From Agapanthus africanus (taxonomy: Eukaryota > Streptophyta > Magnoliopsida > Asparagales > Amaryllidaceae): a stretch of 64,000 bases of DNA. The DNA lies in contig CM057346.1 in NCBI GenBank assembly GCA_030015575.1, positions 565,260,315 to 565,324,314 on the forward strand. The letters run 5' to 3'. Below are positions 8,931-19,500 of the stretch, piece after piece. The notes under the pieces are model-generated. The model was not told the origin of the DNA. It made no database searches and saw nothing but the letters and a program-made list of their open reading frames with translations. Numbering within the stretch: the stretch's first letter is position 1; every line of letters starts with the position of its first letter. Made by a program: the position numbers and the translations under genes.

Positions 8931-11900
8931 ATGGCTTCTGCTCCACGCTTTCCTTTCTCTCGCTCAGAGGCGGCCTTTCCTCAGCCACCGTCTGATGAAG
9001 AGGCGATGGCGATGATTAGGGCCCATGACCCGAACTGCGCCAACCTTCTTCAATGGGGATCTTGGTACAGTCAGATTATTCAAGGTCGCAGGAGTTTTCT
9101 TTGCGCGGTGCCAACGGAGCCCACTTTCCCATTTTTACCGATGGATCCTCCAAGGACAGCTTTTGCCGTGGAAATGCCCAACTGGACTCCAACGGGGAGG
9201 CTGGAGCCTTCGACGACCGGCATTCCGAACCATCCGATCCCGGCTATAGACATCTTGGGACGGCGCATCTGCCAGGGTGAGGCCCACCCGTGGGGGCAGA
9301 TTTATAAGATAGGGCTTACTCCCAGGCATCCTACGGGCTACCTTCTCTGGGCTCGCTACATCCTTTCTGCCCGTCGGGCGCGATTGCAGAAAGTCGGGCT
9401 TTATCAGGCCGTATACGCGTCGCTATTCCATTACAAGTCCCCGCATGCCTGGTGGGTCAAGGCGTTTTTGAACCAGTGGAATCTTCCCACTAATACTTTT
9501 CTTCTGGGAGATCGCGAGGTTTCGATTTCTTTAGCCGAATTTTATGATATCTCGGGGTTGCCGATAAGGGGTAATATGTATGCGGGGTTGCCGATAAGGG
9601 GTAATATGTATGAGAATGCTGCCCCCTGACGAGTACGTTTTTGATATCTCGTCAGGGGGTTGCTGCCCCCTGACGAGTACGTTTTTGAACCCGAGCCCGC
9701 CCCAGTTGACGGCTTATCTGCTGAGAATGCTGTTCGACACAAGCGCCCTAGTTTAATTAGGGCCCTAGGCATTTTTGATCGATTATTCACCGAGTCTGAG
9801 GAGCAAGGCGTTACTTTCAAGAGCTTCATTGCTCGTTTCATTCGTGAGGACGCCTTACCGAAGACAGCCCCAAAGTTTGCCAACATTGGGGACCCCTTTG
9901 GGTTTGGCCCGAAGAGGTTGCCGACCAACGAATCAGATCTACCTCAGTATTACATCCCTATTATATCACCGATCTCTTTTGAATCCATTGCTGTCCCAGG
10001 CATGGACGAGGAGACGTTCTTTGTGGGGTTTATTAGCGTCTGGCTCAGTTGGTTCGTTATCCCCATGCATCGCCGCTTCATGAGAGCCTCGGTCATCTAC
10101 CCGGCACATCGTATTGCTGAGGGGACGTGGTTGGCCATTGGCATCCCGGCCCTGGCGCACCTTTATAACGGATTGGGCACTGCGGCTAATACCTCTACGC
10201 CTGGCGTGGACGTAGTGAACTTTTCGCTTCATTACTTCACGTCGTGGATCGAAATGCATGTGCTGGGGTCTTTTGCCATGCATCAAAGGCCCGCTTTTTA
10301 CGACGCCTATACCTTCCCGCGACTTATGCGCCTGGTAGGTGCTTCTGCTGCCGATCCAACTCAATTTGGGGCTATTCGGGTGCTGATTTCCCCTCACGCC
10401 ACCGCCGGCGGGTTAGCTTTTAACGATCGGGTTCTGTCTTCTCCTTCGGGTCCTGTTCAGCAACTTTGGGACCAGTCAAAGGACAACGCGCCTTTTCTGA
10501 AGCCCCGAGAGGCCACATACTTGTATTCAATTAGACCGGGCTACTTGGTGTTTCGCCAGGATAGTGCAGCCCTTTTTATGCGGTACAATCCTCATCGATT
10601 TGCTCGGCAGCTCGGATACGACCAGGGTGTTCCTTTTGAGGCCTTTATGATCGCTCCAATTCCTTCGCTCGATGCTGTTCGTGATGCCGCTCATCATTTC
10701 ATGAGGCTGAACACCGGCTCTCATTTCATGGTCCCTGAAGCCGAGTACATCCCTCGATGCGTGGGTGCATTTACAGGCTGGTATCTTCATCGGGTCACCC
10801 CAATTATTGCTGAAGAAAGAAGGGTTCTTCTTGGTCATGACGCCCCTCCTCAGGTCTCGAGAGTTGAGTTGCGACCGAGGGTTCCAGTCCGCTTCCCTTT
10901 GAGGGAAATTGGCGCTGCCCTCATTCCGGGGGAGTCAGGGGTAGACCTTACTCCGACTGCTGGTATGCCCTTGGGTTCTCGATCGTGAGGTAGACGGGCT
11001 CCAGTGGTAGCACCTCTGCCGGTGGCGGCACCGCCCCCCGTGGCGTCGACGACGTCGACGTCGTCCTTGGTTGTGGCACCGAGTGAGAGTAACAGGGACG
11101 AGGGCGTTGAAGGCGATGTGGGCCAGCGTCGCCCTAAGGCTTCGCGAGGGAGGAAGCGGTCATCTTCAGCGACCGGCTCTGGGTCTAAACGACGGAGGAA
11201 AGTGGCTACTACCCCGCTTGATTCTGTGGTGGAATCTGAGCCTATCCTTGAAGACGAACCCTTAACCTTGCAAGGGTCAGACGCTGGGCTTCTCTTCCCG
11301 AGTTCGGCTGACGAGGAGGCTGCACAACTGGCTGAGGCCTTACGGCGTTCGAAAGACCCGTCCCATAATGCCAAGGTTCCGAAGAAGTCTTATCCAGCTG
11401 TAATTTTTTATGAAGACCCTTCGTGGATTCGGCGGCGATTTATCGGCCCTTTGGAGGAATGGGGGGAAAGGGCTTTGAAGCAGGTCGCTTCAGAAGACGC
11501 AGCTGATGCACTCTCTTTATGGACCGGCGGTCATGAGTCTACCCTTGAACCTCGGCGAGCTTATCTCCTTGAGAAGGAGAAGCGGCTTGAAGAAGCCATG
11601 TTGAGGGCTTCTTTGCGTATAGGTACGCTGTGCTTCTTTTGTAGTCTTTTCGATTATTTATGCTCGTGGGTATGTATCATTATTTTATTTTGAATCGTGC
11701 AGAATCTTCAACGCTGGGGGAGCTCCCTACTGGCCCCTTAAAGCTAAAGCCCGCCGAAATTCTCAACGAGGCCTTGCTGGGTGTGGAGGGGGCTGATGAG
11801 GCTGCTCCTCTCGTGATAGAACCTCCAGCGGCGGTTCTTGATCAGGGAGTGCTTGCCCCTTCGGGGGATGCTCTTCTGGAGGCCGCCATCCCAATGACTC

Positions 11901-13143
11901 TTGCTGAGGGTGGCCCAAAGGCTGGAAGCGAGGTAGTCGGGACTACTCTCCTTTTGTTGGAGCCTGAGGTCACGGCGGAGACCGTTGAGGCTGCTATCCC
12001 CCCGGCTCAGAATGGGAGGAGTGTCGAAGGTATCCCTCTGCGTTTTAATTTAGTAACCCTTCCATGGTCTGAAATCTTTTATCTTTCCCAGAATTGCGCG
12101 GTTTGGCAGCCACGATCGCGGATCTGTCGCCTCGCCAATCATTTCAGCGTCTATTGGAGATGGCAGCCCCGCAGGCGATCCCCCCTCAGCGTATTGTCCT
12201 TTCCTCTGGGCAAGGTTAGTGTCATTCGCCATTTTTTTCTTACCATAGCATTGTTACTATTTTGTGAAATGACGTTGATGTCTCTTATAGTTTTGGAAGC
12301 CGACGATGAGGTCGAGGTCGTTGAAGGGCCAGGGGAACCTTCAGCTCCTACTTGCATGACTGTCGGTGAGTGACATTTTATTATAGTCCCGTTTGTTCTG
12401 CGTTTAAGAGTTTTACTAACATTTGCCAAATCTGAACAGCCCTGCCAGTCTCCATGGCTTTGGAATCACGCATTGTGATGCCGCCCGGCCCCTACGCTTT
12501 GCGGGCTTCAGAACGCTTGGCCCAATTGAGCCTGGTCTCCCTATCTTCCTTCATCGAGGAGCTCCGTGCTGGTAGTACGACCACAGCCGAAGCGTTCGCC
12601 GCTGAAGCTAACGGCTCCCTTCCTTTTCTCGCCACCTATCACAGCGAGGAGGTGGTGCGGGTCTGGATGGAGTTCTGTAGGAAGGTGGAGGCTTGTTTGT
12701 ACGCCCTCGAGTATTCTCGCCTTTCCTCGGAGGCCGTGGCTGCAAAAGCGGAGTTACGAGGTCTGATAGCACGATGTGCGGCAAACATGACGTCATGTGA
12801 GAAGAGGCTTGGCCGCAAATTCTCGGAGAGGGAGCTAGCCTCTAAGGCGCTGGGCGAGCTTCAAGCCAATCTCACAGCCAGGGCCAATAAAGCGTATGAA
12901 TTGTGGCGGGTGCTTCAGGAATCCATCAAAGAGGTGGTGGCTCTCGATAAAGCCGCCACGTTCACTCGTGAGAGGGTTGAGGCTCACAAAGCCACTGAGT
13001 AAGAGCTCGAAGCTCGGCTTGCTTCGTATCAGACTCAGCAAGCTCAGGCGGAGGCTCGTCTTCTGGAGATCTTGCATCATGAAGCCGTGTCTCAACAACA
13101 AAACGATGAGTTGGTCAAATTATTGCACCGCCCGCCGACTTGA
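8931..13143 (+). pseudogene. spliced plant mobile domain (PMD) gene, antisense in element A
   Basis: Model: join 8931-11622, 11703-12029, 12092-12214, 12291-12365, 12440-13143. All four coding introns are GT-AG, 62-80 bp, and phase 1; joining the exons keeps the frame each time. Residues ~60-560 resemble the plant mobile domain (aminotransferase-like PMD), with the typical tryptophan-rich block AWWVKAFLNQW followed by a GLPIRG motif. After it come a basic Ser/Arg stretch, acidic linkers in small exons, and a helical coiled-coil-like C-terminus. Three lesions break it: a local duplication/inversion at about 9555-9690 that shifts frame, a TGA at 10986-10988 and a TAA at 13000-13002. The gene converges on pol. 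PMD proteins are known from host genes, MULEs and some gypsy elements; the role here is unknown. Confidence 0.8.
9549..9690 (+). repeat. local duplication and inversion within the PMD coding region
   Basis: GGGGTTGCCGATAAGGGGTA is present twice in tandem. Then CTGCCCCCTGACGAGTACG appears twice with an inverted piece, CTCGTCAGGGGG, between the copies. The pattern looks like filler DNA left by break repair with template switching. It introduces the TGA at 9627-9629 and a frame change. Confidence 0.8.
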
Positions 13144-13249
13144 GGATTTGTATCTTTTCTTCCCTTTTTTTTTGTACATACTCATGAATAAGAGTATCTT
13201 TTTCTTTGTTTCCTTCATAGATTGCACTTTGTATCCATTTTGGTTCATG

Positions 13250-13255
13250 AATAAA
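13250..13255 (+). terminator. candidate poly(A) signal of the A antisense gene
   Basis: AATAAA lies about 107 bp after the stop codon; a weaker AATAAG lies at about 13184. The position matches the signal in copy B. Confidence 0.5.
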
Positions 13256-13389
13256 GGATACAATTTTTCTCTTAATGATGTGTCTCCTTTTCATTGAATG
13301 CATTCTGCGGATATTCTATCTTGATCTCCTTGCAGGACAGCAATGGCTCAGGATTCAGGGTTAAGATCTGCTTCCTAGGGCTTTTTCAT

Positions 13390-13563
13390 TTTATGAGCCA
13401 CGAGGGTCTCCTAAGGAGTTTTTCTCCCTACAGGTCGAGAGGATCCCATAGGTGTGAGTTCTTCTTAAAGATCGTGAGGATCCTTAAGCGGGTTTTCCCT
13501 TGAGAGTCGTAAGGACCTCACAAGAGAGTTTTCTTCCTTACAGGTCGTGAGGGCCTGCAAGTG
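13390..13563. repeat. five-hairpin cluster A1
   Basis: This is the counterpart of cluster B1, placed just after the PMD gene. Loops read CCACGAGGGT, TCGAGAGGAT, TCGTGAGGAT, TCGTAAGGAC and TCGTGAGGGC, with short, partly mismatched complementary arms on each side. Confidence 0.65.
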
Positions 13564-13620
13564 CCGGGTATGGTCATCCTTATCCGTGTTTTACGGAGTC
13601 AGGGCTCTCTCAAGGTATCG

Positions 13621-13908
13621 TAGTTTAAAGACGTCACGGTCAAGGTTAAGGACCTCATAGTCCGTGGATTTAAGGACTCCACAGTCCAATGTTAGTTTTA
13701 AGACATCACGGTCAAGGTTAAGGACCTCATAGTCCGTGGATTTAGGAACTCCACAATCCGATGTTAGTTTTAAGACATCACGGTCAAGGTTAAGGACCTC
13801 ATAGTCCGTGGGTTTAGGGACCCCACAGTCCGACGCTAGTTTTAAGACATCGCGGTCAAGGTTAAGGACCTCATAGTCCGTGGATTTAGGGACTCCACAG
13901 TCCGACGT
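13621..13908. repeat. 72-bp tandem repeat, four units
   Basis: Units start at 13621, 13693, 13765 and 13837. Each has a GGTCAAGGTTAAGGACC segment and two GGAC...GTCC mini-hairpins (GGACCTCATAGTCC and GGACTCCACAGTCC). A single unit of this type is present in the LTR at about 5365-5430, so the array looks like an expansion of LTR sequence. Confidence 0.8.
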
Positions 13909-14103
13909 TTGGTTGCAGGGACCCGTCACCTCTTTGAAGACGTTGAGGAATTACAACGCCAGGCATCAAAGGAGTGAAGAGATGTACCCTTAAACCGAGG
14001 CAAAGATCTGTAAGGAATAGGGGTGGTTGATCGTTAGTTTTAAGACATCGCGGTCGAGGTTAAGGACGTCATAGTCCGTGGATTTTAAGGACTCCACAGT
14101 CCG

Positions 14104-15085
14104 GTGTTTGCTCTGGATGCTTCACACGGGTTCACTGCCGTGCTTGGCGAGGACCAGGCTCCGCTCTGGGCGTTTTCCGTGGGGTCAAAGAGTGACGTTA
14201 TCCACGTTCCACGTAACCAGGAATTTTGCACTAGATGCTTCACACGGGTTCACTGCCGCGTTAGGCGAGGACTAGGCTCCGCTCTGGATGCTTCGCACGG
14301 GTTCACTGCCATGCTCTGCGAGGACCAGGATCCGCTCTGGACGTTTTCCACGGGGTCAAAGAGTGACGTTATCCGCTTTCCACGTAACCAGGAAGTTTGC
14401 ACTAGATGCTTCACACGGGTTCACTGCCGCGTTAGGCGAGGACTAGGCTCCGCTCTGGATGCTTCACACGGGTTCACTGCCATGCTCTGCGAGGACCAGG
14501 ATCCGCTCTGGACGTTTTCCACGGGGTCAAAGAGTGACGTTATCCGCTTTCCACGTAACCAGGAATTTTGCACTAGATGCTTCACACGGGTTCACTGCCG
14601 CGTTAGGCGAGGACTAGGCTCCGCTCTGGATGCTTCGCACGGGTTCACTGCCATGCTCTGCGAGGACCAGGATCCGCTCTGGACGTTTTCCACGGGGTCA
14701 AAGAGTGACGTTATCCGCTTTCAACGTAACCAGGAAGTTTGCACTAGATGCTTCACACGGGTTCACTGCCGCGTTAGGCGAGGACTAGGCTCCGCTCTGG
14801 ATGCTTCACACGGGTTCACTGCCATGCTCTGCGAGGACCAGGATCCGCTCTGGACGTTTTCCACGGGGTCAAAGAGTGACGTTATCCGCTTTCCACGTAA
14901 CCAGGAAGTTTGCACTAGATGCTTCACACGGGTTCACTGCCGCGTTAGGCGAGGACTAGGCTCCGCTCTGGATGCTTCGCACGGGTTCACTGCCATGCTC
15001 TGCGAGGACCAGGATCCGCTCTGGACGTTTTCCACGGGGTCAAAGAGTGACGTTATCCGCTTTCCACGTAACCAGGAAGTTTGCT
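14104..15085. repeat. 171-bp tandem repeat array in element A
   Basis: Units of 171 bp run from about 14228 (next starts 14399 and 14570), preceded by a partial unit, giving about five and a half copies. Each unit has two related halves that begin GATGCTTC(A/G)CACGGGTTCA. Two copies of the ancestral unit lie in the LTR (5437-5680). The plus-strand open frame through the array results from the period being a multiple of three and is not called as a gene. Confidence 0.85.
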
Positions 15086-15553
15086 GATTGTATCCGCATT
15101 TCACGGGATGGGGGTTGACTCTTGGCGATATGTGTCGCCGAGCCATGGAACTTGGGGTTGCCGCTGTTCCGTTTCGCTTGATGTTGTGTCGTCGAGACAA
15201 TGAAGCTAGGAATTTGGCCTTCGCTTCATTTGCTGGTATCGCGTCTGCTGTATCGAGACGAATGCCACGGTGGTGAACCCTAAGTTATCTGTGGACCGCC
15301 GAGATTTTGCTTGTTTCTTTTTATTGCAAGTTGTCCCATCATTTCGGCTATTTTGTCATGCATGTGTGGCTTGCTAGTTTTTTTTTTCTTTTTCGCGGCA
15401 AGCTCGGATTTTTTTTTGGATACCGGTTTCGGCATCAGCACCGCTACAACTGGAATGTTTGCCAGGAGCGAATCATCATTTGCCTCTGTCGACGTTTGAA
15501 CAAAGGTGGCTTAGTAAACAGGGTTAAGGGTCCTGCCGACCAAGGCTTTTGAC
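15086..15553. other. non-coding 3' internal region of element A
   Basis: There is no credible gene here. It contains CATTTCGGCTATTT (about 15342) and a block shared with B (29461-29640) and C (45050-45240), including ACCGGTTTCGGCATCAGCAC-like sequence. This is the region in which A itself is inserted in element B. Confidence 0.5.
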
Positions 15554-15726
15554 TTCATGAGCCGTAAGGGTCTCACAAAGGTGTTTCTCCCTCCAAGTCG
15601 TGAGGATCTTGCAGGTGTGTTTTCTCCTTAAGGATCGTGGGGATTCTTAAGTGCATGTTCTCTTGTAAGTCGTAAGGATCTTACAAAGAGGATTTTCCCC
15701 TTATAAGTCGAGAGGACTTACAAGGG
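15554..15726. repeat. five-hairpin cluster A2
   Basis: Ordered hairpins include CTTGTAAG/CTTACAAa with loop TCGTAAGGAT and CCTTATAAGTC/GACTTACAAGG with loop GAGAG. The order is the same as in clusters A3, B2 and C1. Confidence 0.75.
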
Positions 15727-15902
15727 TCGTTCACCGTATGGATGTATCCCCAGTCACGGGTGGGAATTTGTTAGGGAAATGTTTATTCGCGCCCGTGGAT
15801 TGTATACAAGGGTCAGTACGAGCCGCTTGTAGGGCAATGTCGGAGGTTGTGGAGGATTTGCTTAAGAACAGGTTTAGGTTTCTGTAACTCAAGACTTTCA
15901 AG

Positions 15903-16075
15903 TCTTATGAGCCGTGAGGGTCTCATAAGAAAATTCTCCTTACGAGTCGTGAGGATCTCGTAAGAGTATTTTCTCCTTAGGAATCGTGAGGATCCCTAAG
16001 TGTGTTGCTCCTTTGTGAGTCATAAGGATCTCACGCAGGTGATTTCTCCTTGCAAGGTCGAGAGGACCCTATAAG
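15903..16075. repeat. five-hairpin cluster A3
   Basis: This is the clearest cluster. Stems: TTATGAG/CTCATAA (perfect), CTTACGAG/CTCGTAAG (perfect), CTTAGGAATC/GATCCCTAAG (one mismatch), TTGTGAG/CTCACGC (weaker) and CTTGCAAGGTC/GACCCTATAAG (weaker). Units begin at about 15905, 15939, 15976, 16011 and 16049. Confidence 0.8.
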
Positions 16076-16239
16076 TGTCTTTAAATGAGGTTGCGCCTTT
16101 TCGGGTTTTCACAAACACTCGCCGGTAGTCCTGCTGTTTTTACTCACGGAGCCCTTTCGGGTTTTCATCCGTGCCCATTTTGCTTTATGGACATACCGTT
16201 TTTTTTTTTTTTTTTTGCCAGCCTAAGGATGCTGCGGCA
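16076..16239. other. conserved 3' block with poly(T)
   Basis: It has two copies of CCTTTTCGGGTTTTCA or CCCTTTCGGGTTTTCA, then ATGGACATACCG and a T tract (16200-16216). The same block is found in B (32440-32600) and C (45785-46080, where it is duplicated). No gene is seen. Confidence 0.6.
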
Positions 16240-16460
16240 GTAGTTTAGGGACGTTTCGGTCCGTCGTTAGTTTAAGGACGTTTCGGTCCGTCGTTGGTTT
16301 AAGGACGTTTCGGTCCACCGTTAGTTTGAGGACATTTCGGTCCACCGTTAGTTTAAAGACGTTTCGGTCTGTTGATAGTTTAAGGACGTTTCGGTCCGTT
16401 CATAGTTTAAAGACGTTTCGGTCCCTTGTTAGTTTAAGGACGTTTCGGTCCGTCGTTATG
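16240..16460. repeat. 27-bp GGAC-N6-GTCC repeats downstream of pol A
   Basis: About eight units carry TTTAAGGACGTTTCGGTCC. The GGAC/GTCC arms can form a small hairpin. Related repeats with different central bases occur in the LTRs of A, B and D, and downstream of pol in B and C. Confidence 0.8.
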
Positions 16461-16553
16461 GGAGGGCCAGCTACTGCTTGTAAAGTCTGAGCCTAGGAAG
16501 ATAGCGAGCGGACATAGTCGTCGTCATCTACCGTTGACCCAGGCTGCGGCTCA

Positions 16554-19500
16554 CTAAGCATAGTATTTCTTCAAGAAGCGGCCATTTATTGGCCTGAAAG
16601 GCCTTTCACCGTGCATGTCCACGAGTAGATAGGCTCCACCCTGGTAAACCTGGTCTATGATGTACGGGCCTTCATAGTTTGGCTCGAATTTTCCCCGCTT
16701 GGCACGATTGGGGATGATAGGTCTTTTGACTACCAGCACGAGTTCGCCTTGGCGGAATGCCCTTGGCCTGGTCAATCTTTCGTACGAGCGCGTCATCTTT
16801 GCTTTGTAGGTTTCTAGATGTTGTTGCGCTATGAGTCGGGTTTCGTCGAGGGCATCAAGCTCCTCAAGTCGAAGGTGCGCATTTTCTTCGTCGGTCAGTT
16901 CGTGGTGGACTGCCACTCGTAGAGAGGGTAACTCTATCTCGAGGGGGAGTACTGCTTCCGTCCCAAATACCAACGCGTATGGCGTTGTGTTTGTGGCCGT
17001 CTTGAATGTAGTTCGATAAGCCCAAAGGGCTTCTTGCAGCCTTTCGTGCCAGTCTCTCTTATTCCGGGAAACGGTCTTTTTTATGATCTTTGTCAAGGTC
17101 TTATTGAAGGCCTCGGCCAGACCGTTGGCTCGTGGGTTGTAAACTGAAGAATACCTCCAGTCTATATTGTGCTGCTGCGCGAAGTGGCTAATCTTATGGC
17201 TTCTGTAGGCTGGCCCGTTATCGGAGATAATCCGCCGTGGGGTTCCAAACCGATAGATGACGTGCGTTTTGAAGAAGTGGAGGATATTATCCGTCTTCAC
17301 TTCCCTCAATGGTATTGCTTCTGCCCATTTGGAGAAGTAATCAGTAGTCGCCAGGATGAAACGATGTCCCCGAGATGATGCCGGCTCGATGGGTCCAATT
17401 ATGTCAGTTCCCCACATTTCGAATGGCCAGCTGGCCACCGTGGGGTGTAGTGGATTTGGGTGTTGGTGGATGAAGTCTCCATGAATCTGGCACGAGTGGC
17501 ATTGCCTCGCGTATTCGAGGCAGTCCTGGATCATCGTGGGCCAGTAATAACCCATCCGTTTGATTTTTAACTTCATCTTTGGGCCTGCTTGATGAGAGCC
17601 GCAAAGCCCGTCGTGCACTTCCTGAACGACTTTTTCTGCTTCGTCGGGTCCCAAGCATCTCAGCCATAGAGAATCAAGCGATCTCTTGTATAGAGTATCG
17701 TTGACGAAAGCGAAAGATAGAGCTCGTTTCATGAGCTGATGTCTCGAGGACGCTTCTTTGGGTATGCGGCGGGACTTAAAGTAGTCTATGAAGACTTCCC
17801 TCCAGTCCTCGGCCTTCTCTTGGTCTTTCATTTGTAGGGTTGTCTGCTCAGTTGCTCCCTCTTTATATAGTTCCGGAGGTATTTCTGCGGGGGTGAGCAC
17901 TCGACGGCTTTGTACCACGATTCTGACATCATCGAGGTTCTCGTCGGCCAGTTCTTTAGCAAGCTTAGCCAATGCGTCTGCTTTGCTGTTTTCTGCGCGT
18001 GGTATGTTCTCCAAAGTGTAGGAGGGAATTCGGGACAATAGTTGCTGCACCCTTTCGCCGTACTTCACCAGCTCCGGTTTGCACGTTTGGTAGTCACCAT
18101 TTACTTGACTAACGACCAGCTGAGAATCCCCGTATATGAGGAGGTCTTCAATTCCCATGTCAATGGCAAGCTCGAGGCCTGCTACCAGGGCTTCGTATTC
18201 AGCTTCATTGTTTGTCCTCGGCTCTGTTAAGGAGAAGGCGAAGCGCATTATCCCTCCTTGTGGAGTCGCAAAGATGAGGCCTATCCCTGACTTGATCATT
18301 GGGATTCCTTGCTTTTGTTTCTTTATAGAGGAAGCTCCATCGAAATAGAGTTCCCATCGGGTGCTTCCACCGCTAATCGCATCAAATGCATGCTCGTCCG
18401 GCAAGTCACAATTCAAAGGAGAATCGGCCGGTATCGGGTGCTCAGCGAGGAAATCGGCAATGGCCTGGCCTTTCACTGTCTTGAGAGGTCGATATGTTAT
18501 CGAGAACTCCATCAAGAGCAGGGCCCATTTAGCGAGTCGTCCCGTCAATATGGCTTTTGACATCAGATATTTAAGAGGGTCCACCTTCGAGATGAGGCAG
18601 ACTTCGTGTGCCAACGCATAGTGCCTGAGCTTTGTTATCGCGAAGATCAATGCCAAGCAATGTTTTTCAATGGGAGAGTAGTTGCTTTCTGCCCCCAGCA
18701 GAACTCGACTTAAGTAGTAGAGTGCTCTCTCTTTTCCCTGATCGTTCTCTTGCGCCCATAATGCGCCCAAGGAACCTTCGAGGGCGGTTGTATAAAGAAT
18801 GAGGGGTTTTCCCTTGACCGGCGTAGCCAATACCGGCGGGTTCTGCAGGTATTGCTTGATCTCGTCTAGTGCCCCTTGGCATTTTTGATCCCAGACGAAT
18901 GGGGTCCCCTTCTTCATCAGGTGACTGTAAGGACGGCACTTTCCGGAAAGGTTGGCTATGAATCGCCTGATGTATGCGAGCTTCCCTTGGAGAGACCGCA
19001 ACTGTTTGAGGGTTCTTGGCGGAGGCATTTCCATGATCGCTTTAATCTTTGACGGATCTATCTCAATACCTCGGTGTCGGATGACGAATCCCAGGAATTT
19101 TCCCGAGGAGACTCCAAACACGCATTTGAGGGGATTCATCTTCAAATTATATTGCCGAAGGCGTTGAAATACAGTCTCCAGATGCTTTAAATGATCATCG
19201 TATGACATGCTTTTTACTACGAGGTCATCGATATAGCACTCGACGATGTCATGTATGAGGTCATCGAAGATTTTTGTCATGGCCCTCTGATAGGTAGCGC
19301 CAGCGTTTTTTAGACCAAAGGGCATAACCCTGTAGCAAAATACACCCAAAGGGGTCCGGAAAGCGGTGTGCTTCTGGTCTTCGGGATGCATTTTTATCTG
19401 ATTGTATCCTGAGGAACCGTCCATAAAGGAGAAGATCTCGTGAGTGGATGTGTTATCTATCATTAGCTCGGTTACCGGCACCGGGAAATCATCCTTTGGA

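Noticed and set aside
10850..11374. A 174-codon minus-strand frame opposite the PMD gene
   Set aside because: It is the complement of well-supported coding exon sequence with GC-rich codons; it has no features of its own.
14104..15087. A 327-codon plus-strand open frame made of 57-residue repeats
   Set aside because: The same effect from the 171-bp array; the unit derives from non-coding LTR sequence.
15903..16075. Hairpin clusters as bacterial-type terminators
   Set aside because: The DNA is clearly plant nuclear and the hairpins lack the following U tract; they are better described as a repeat with conserved pairing.
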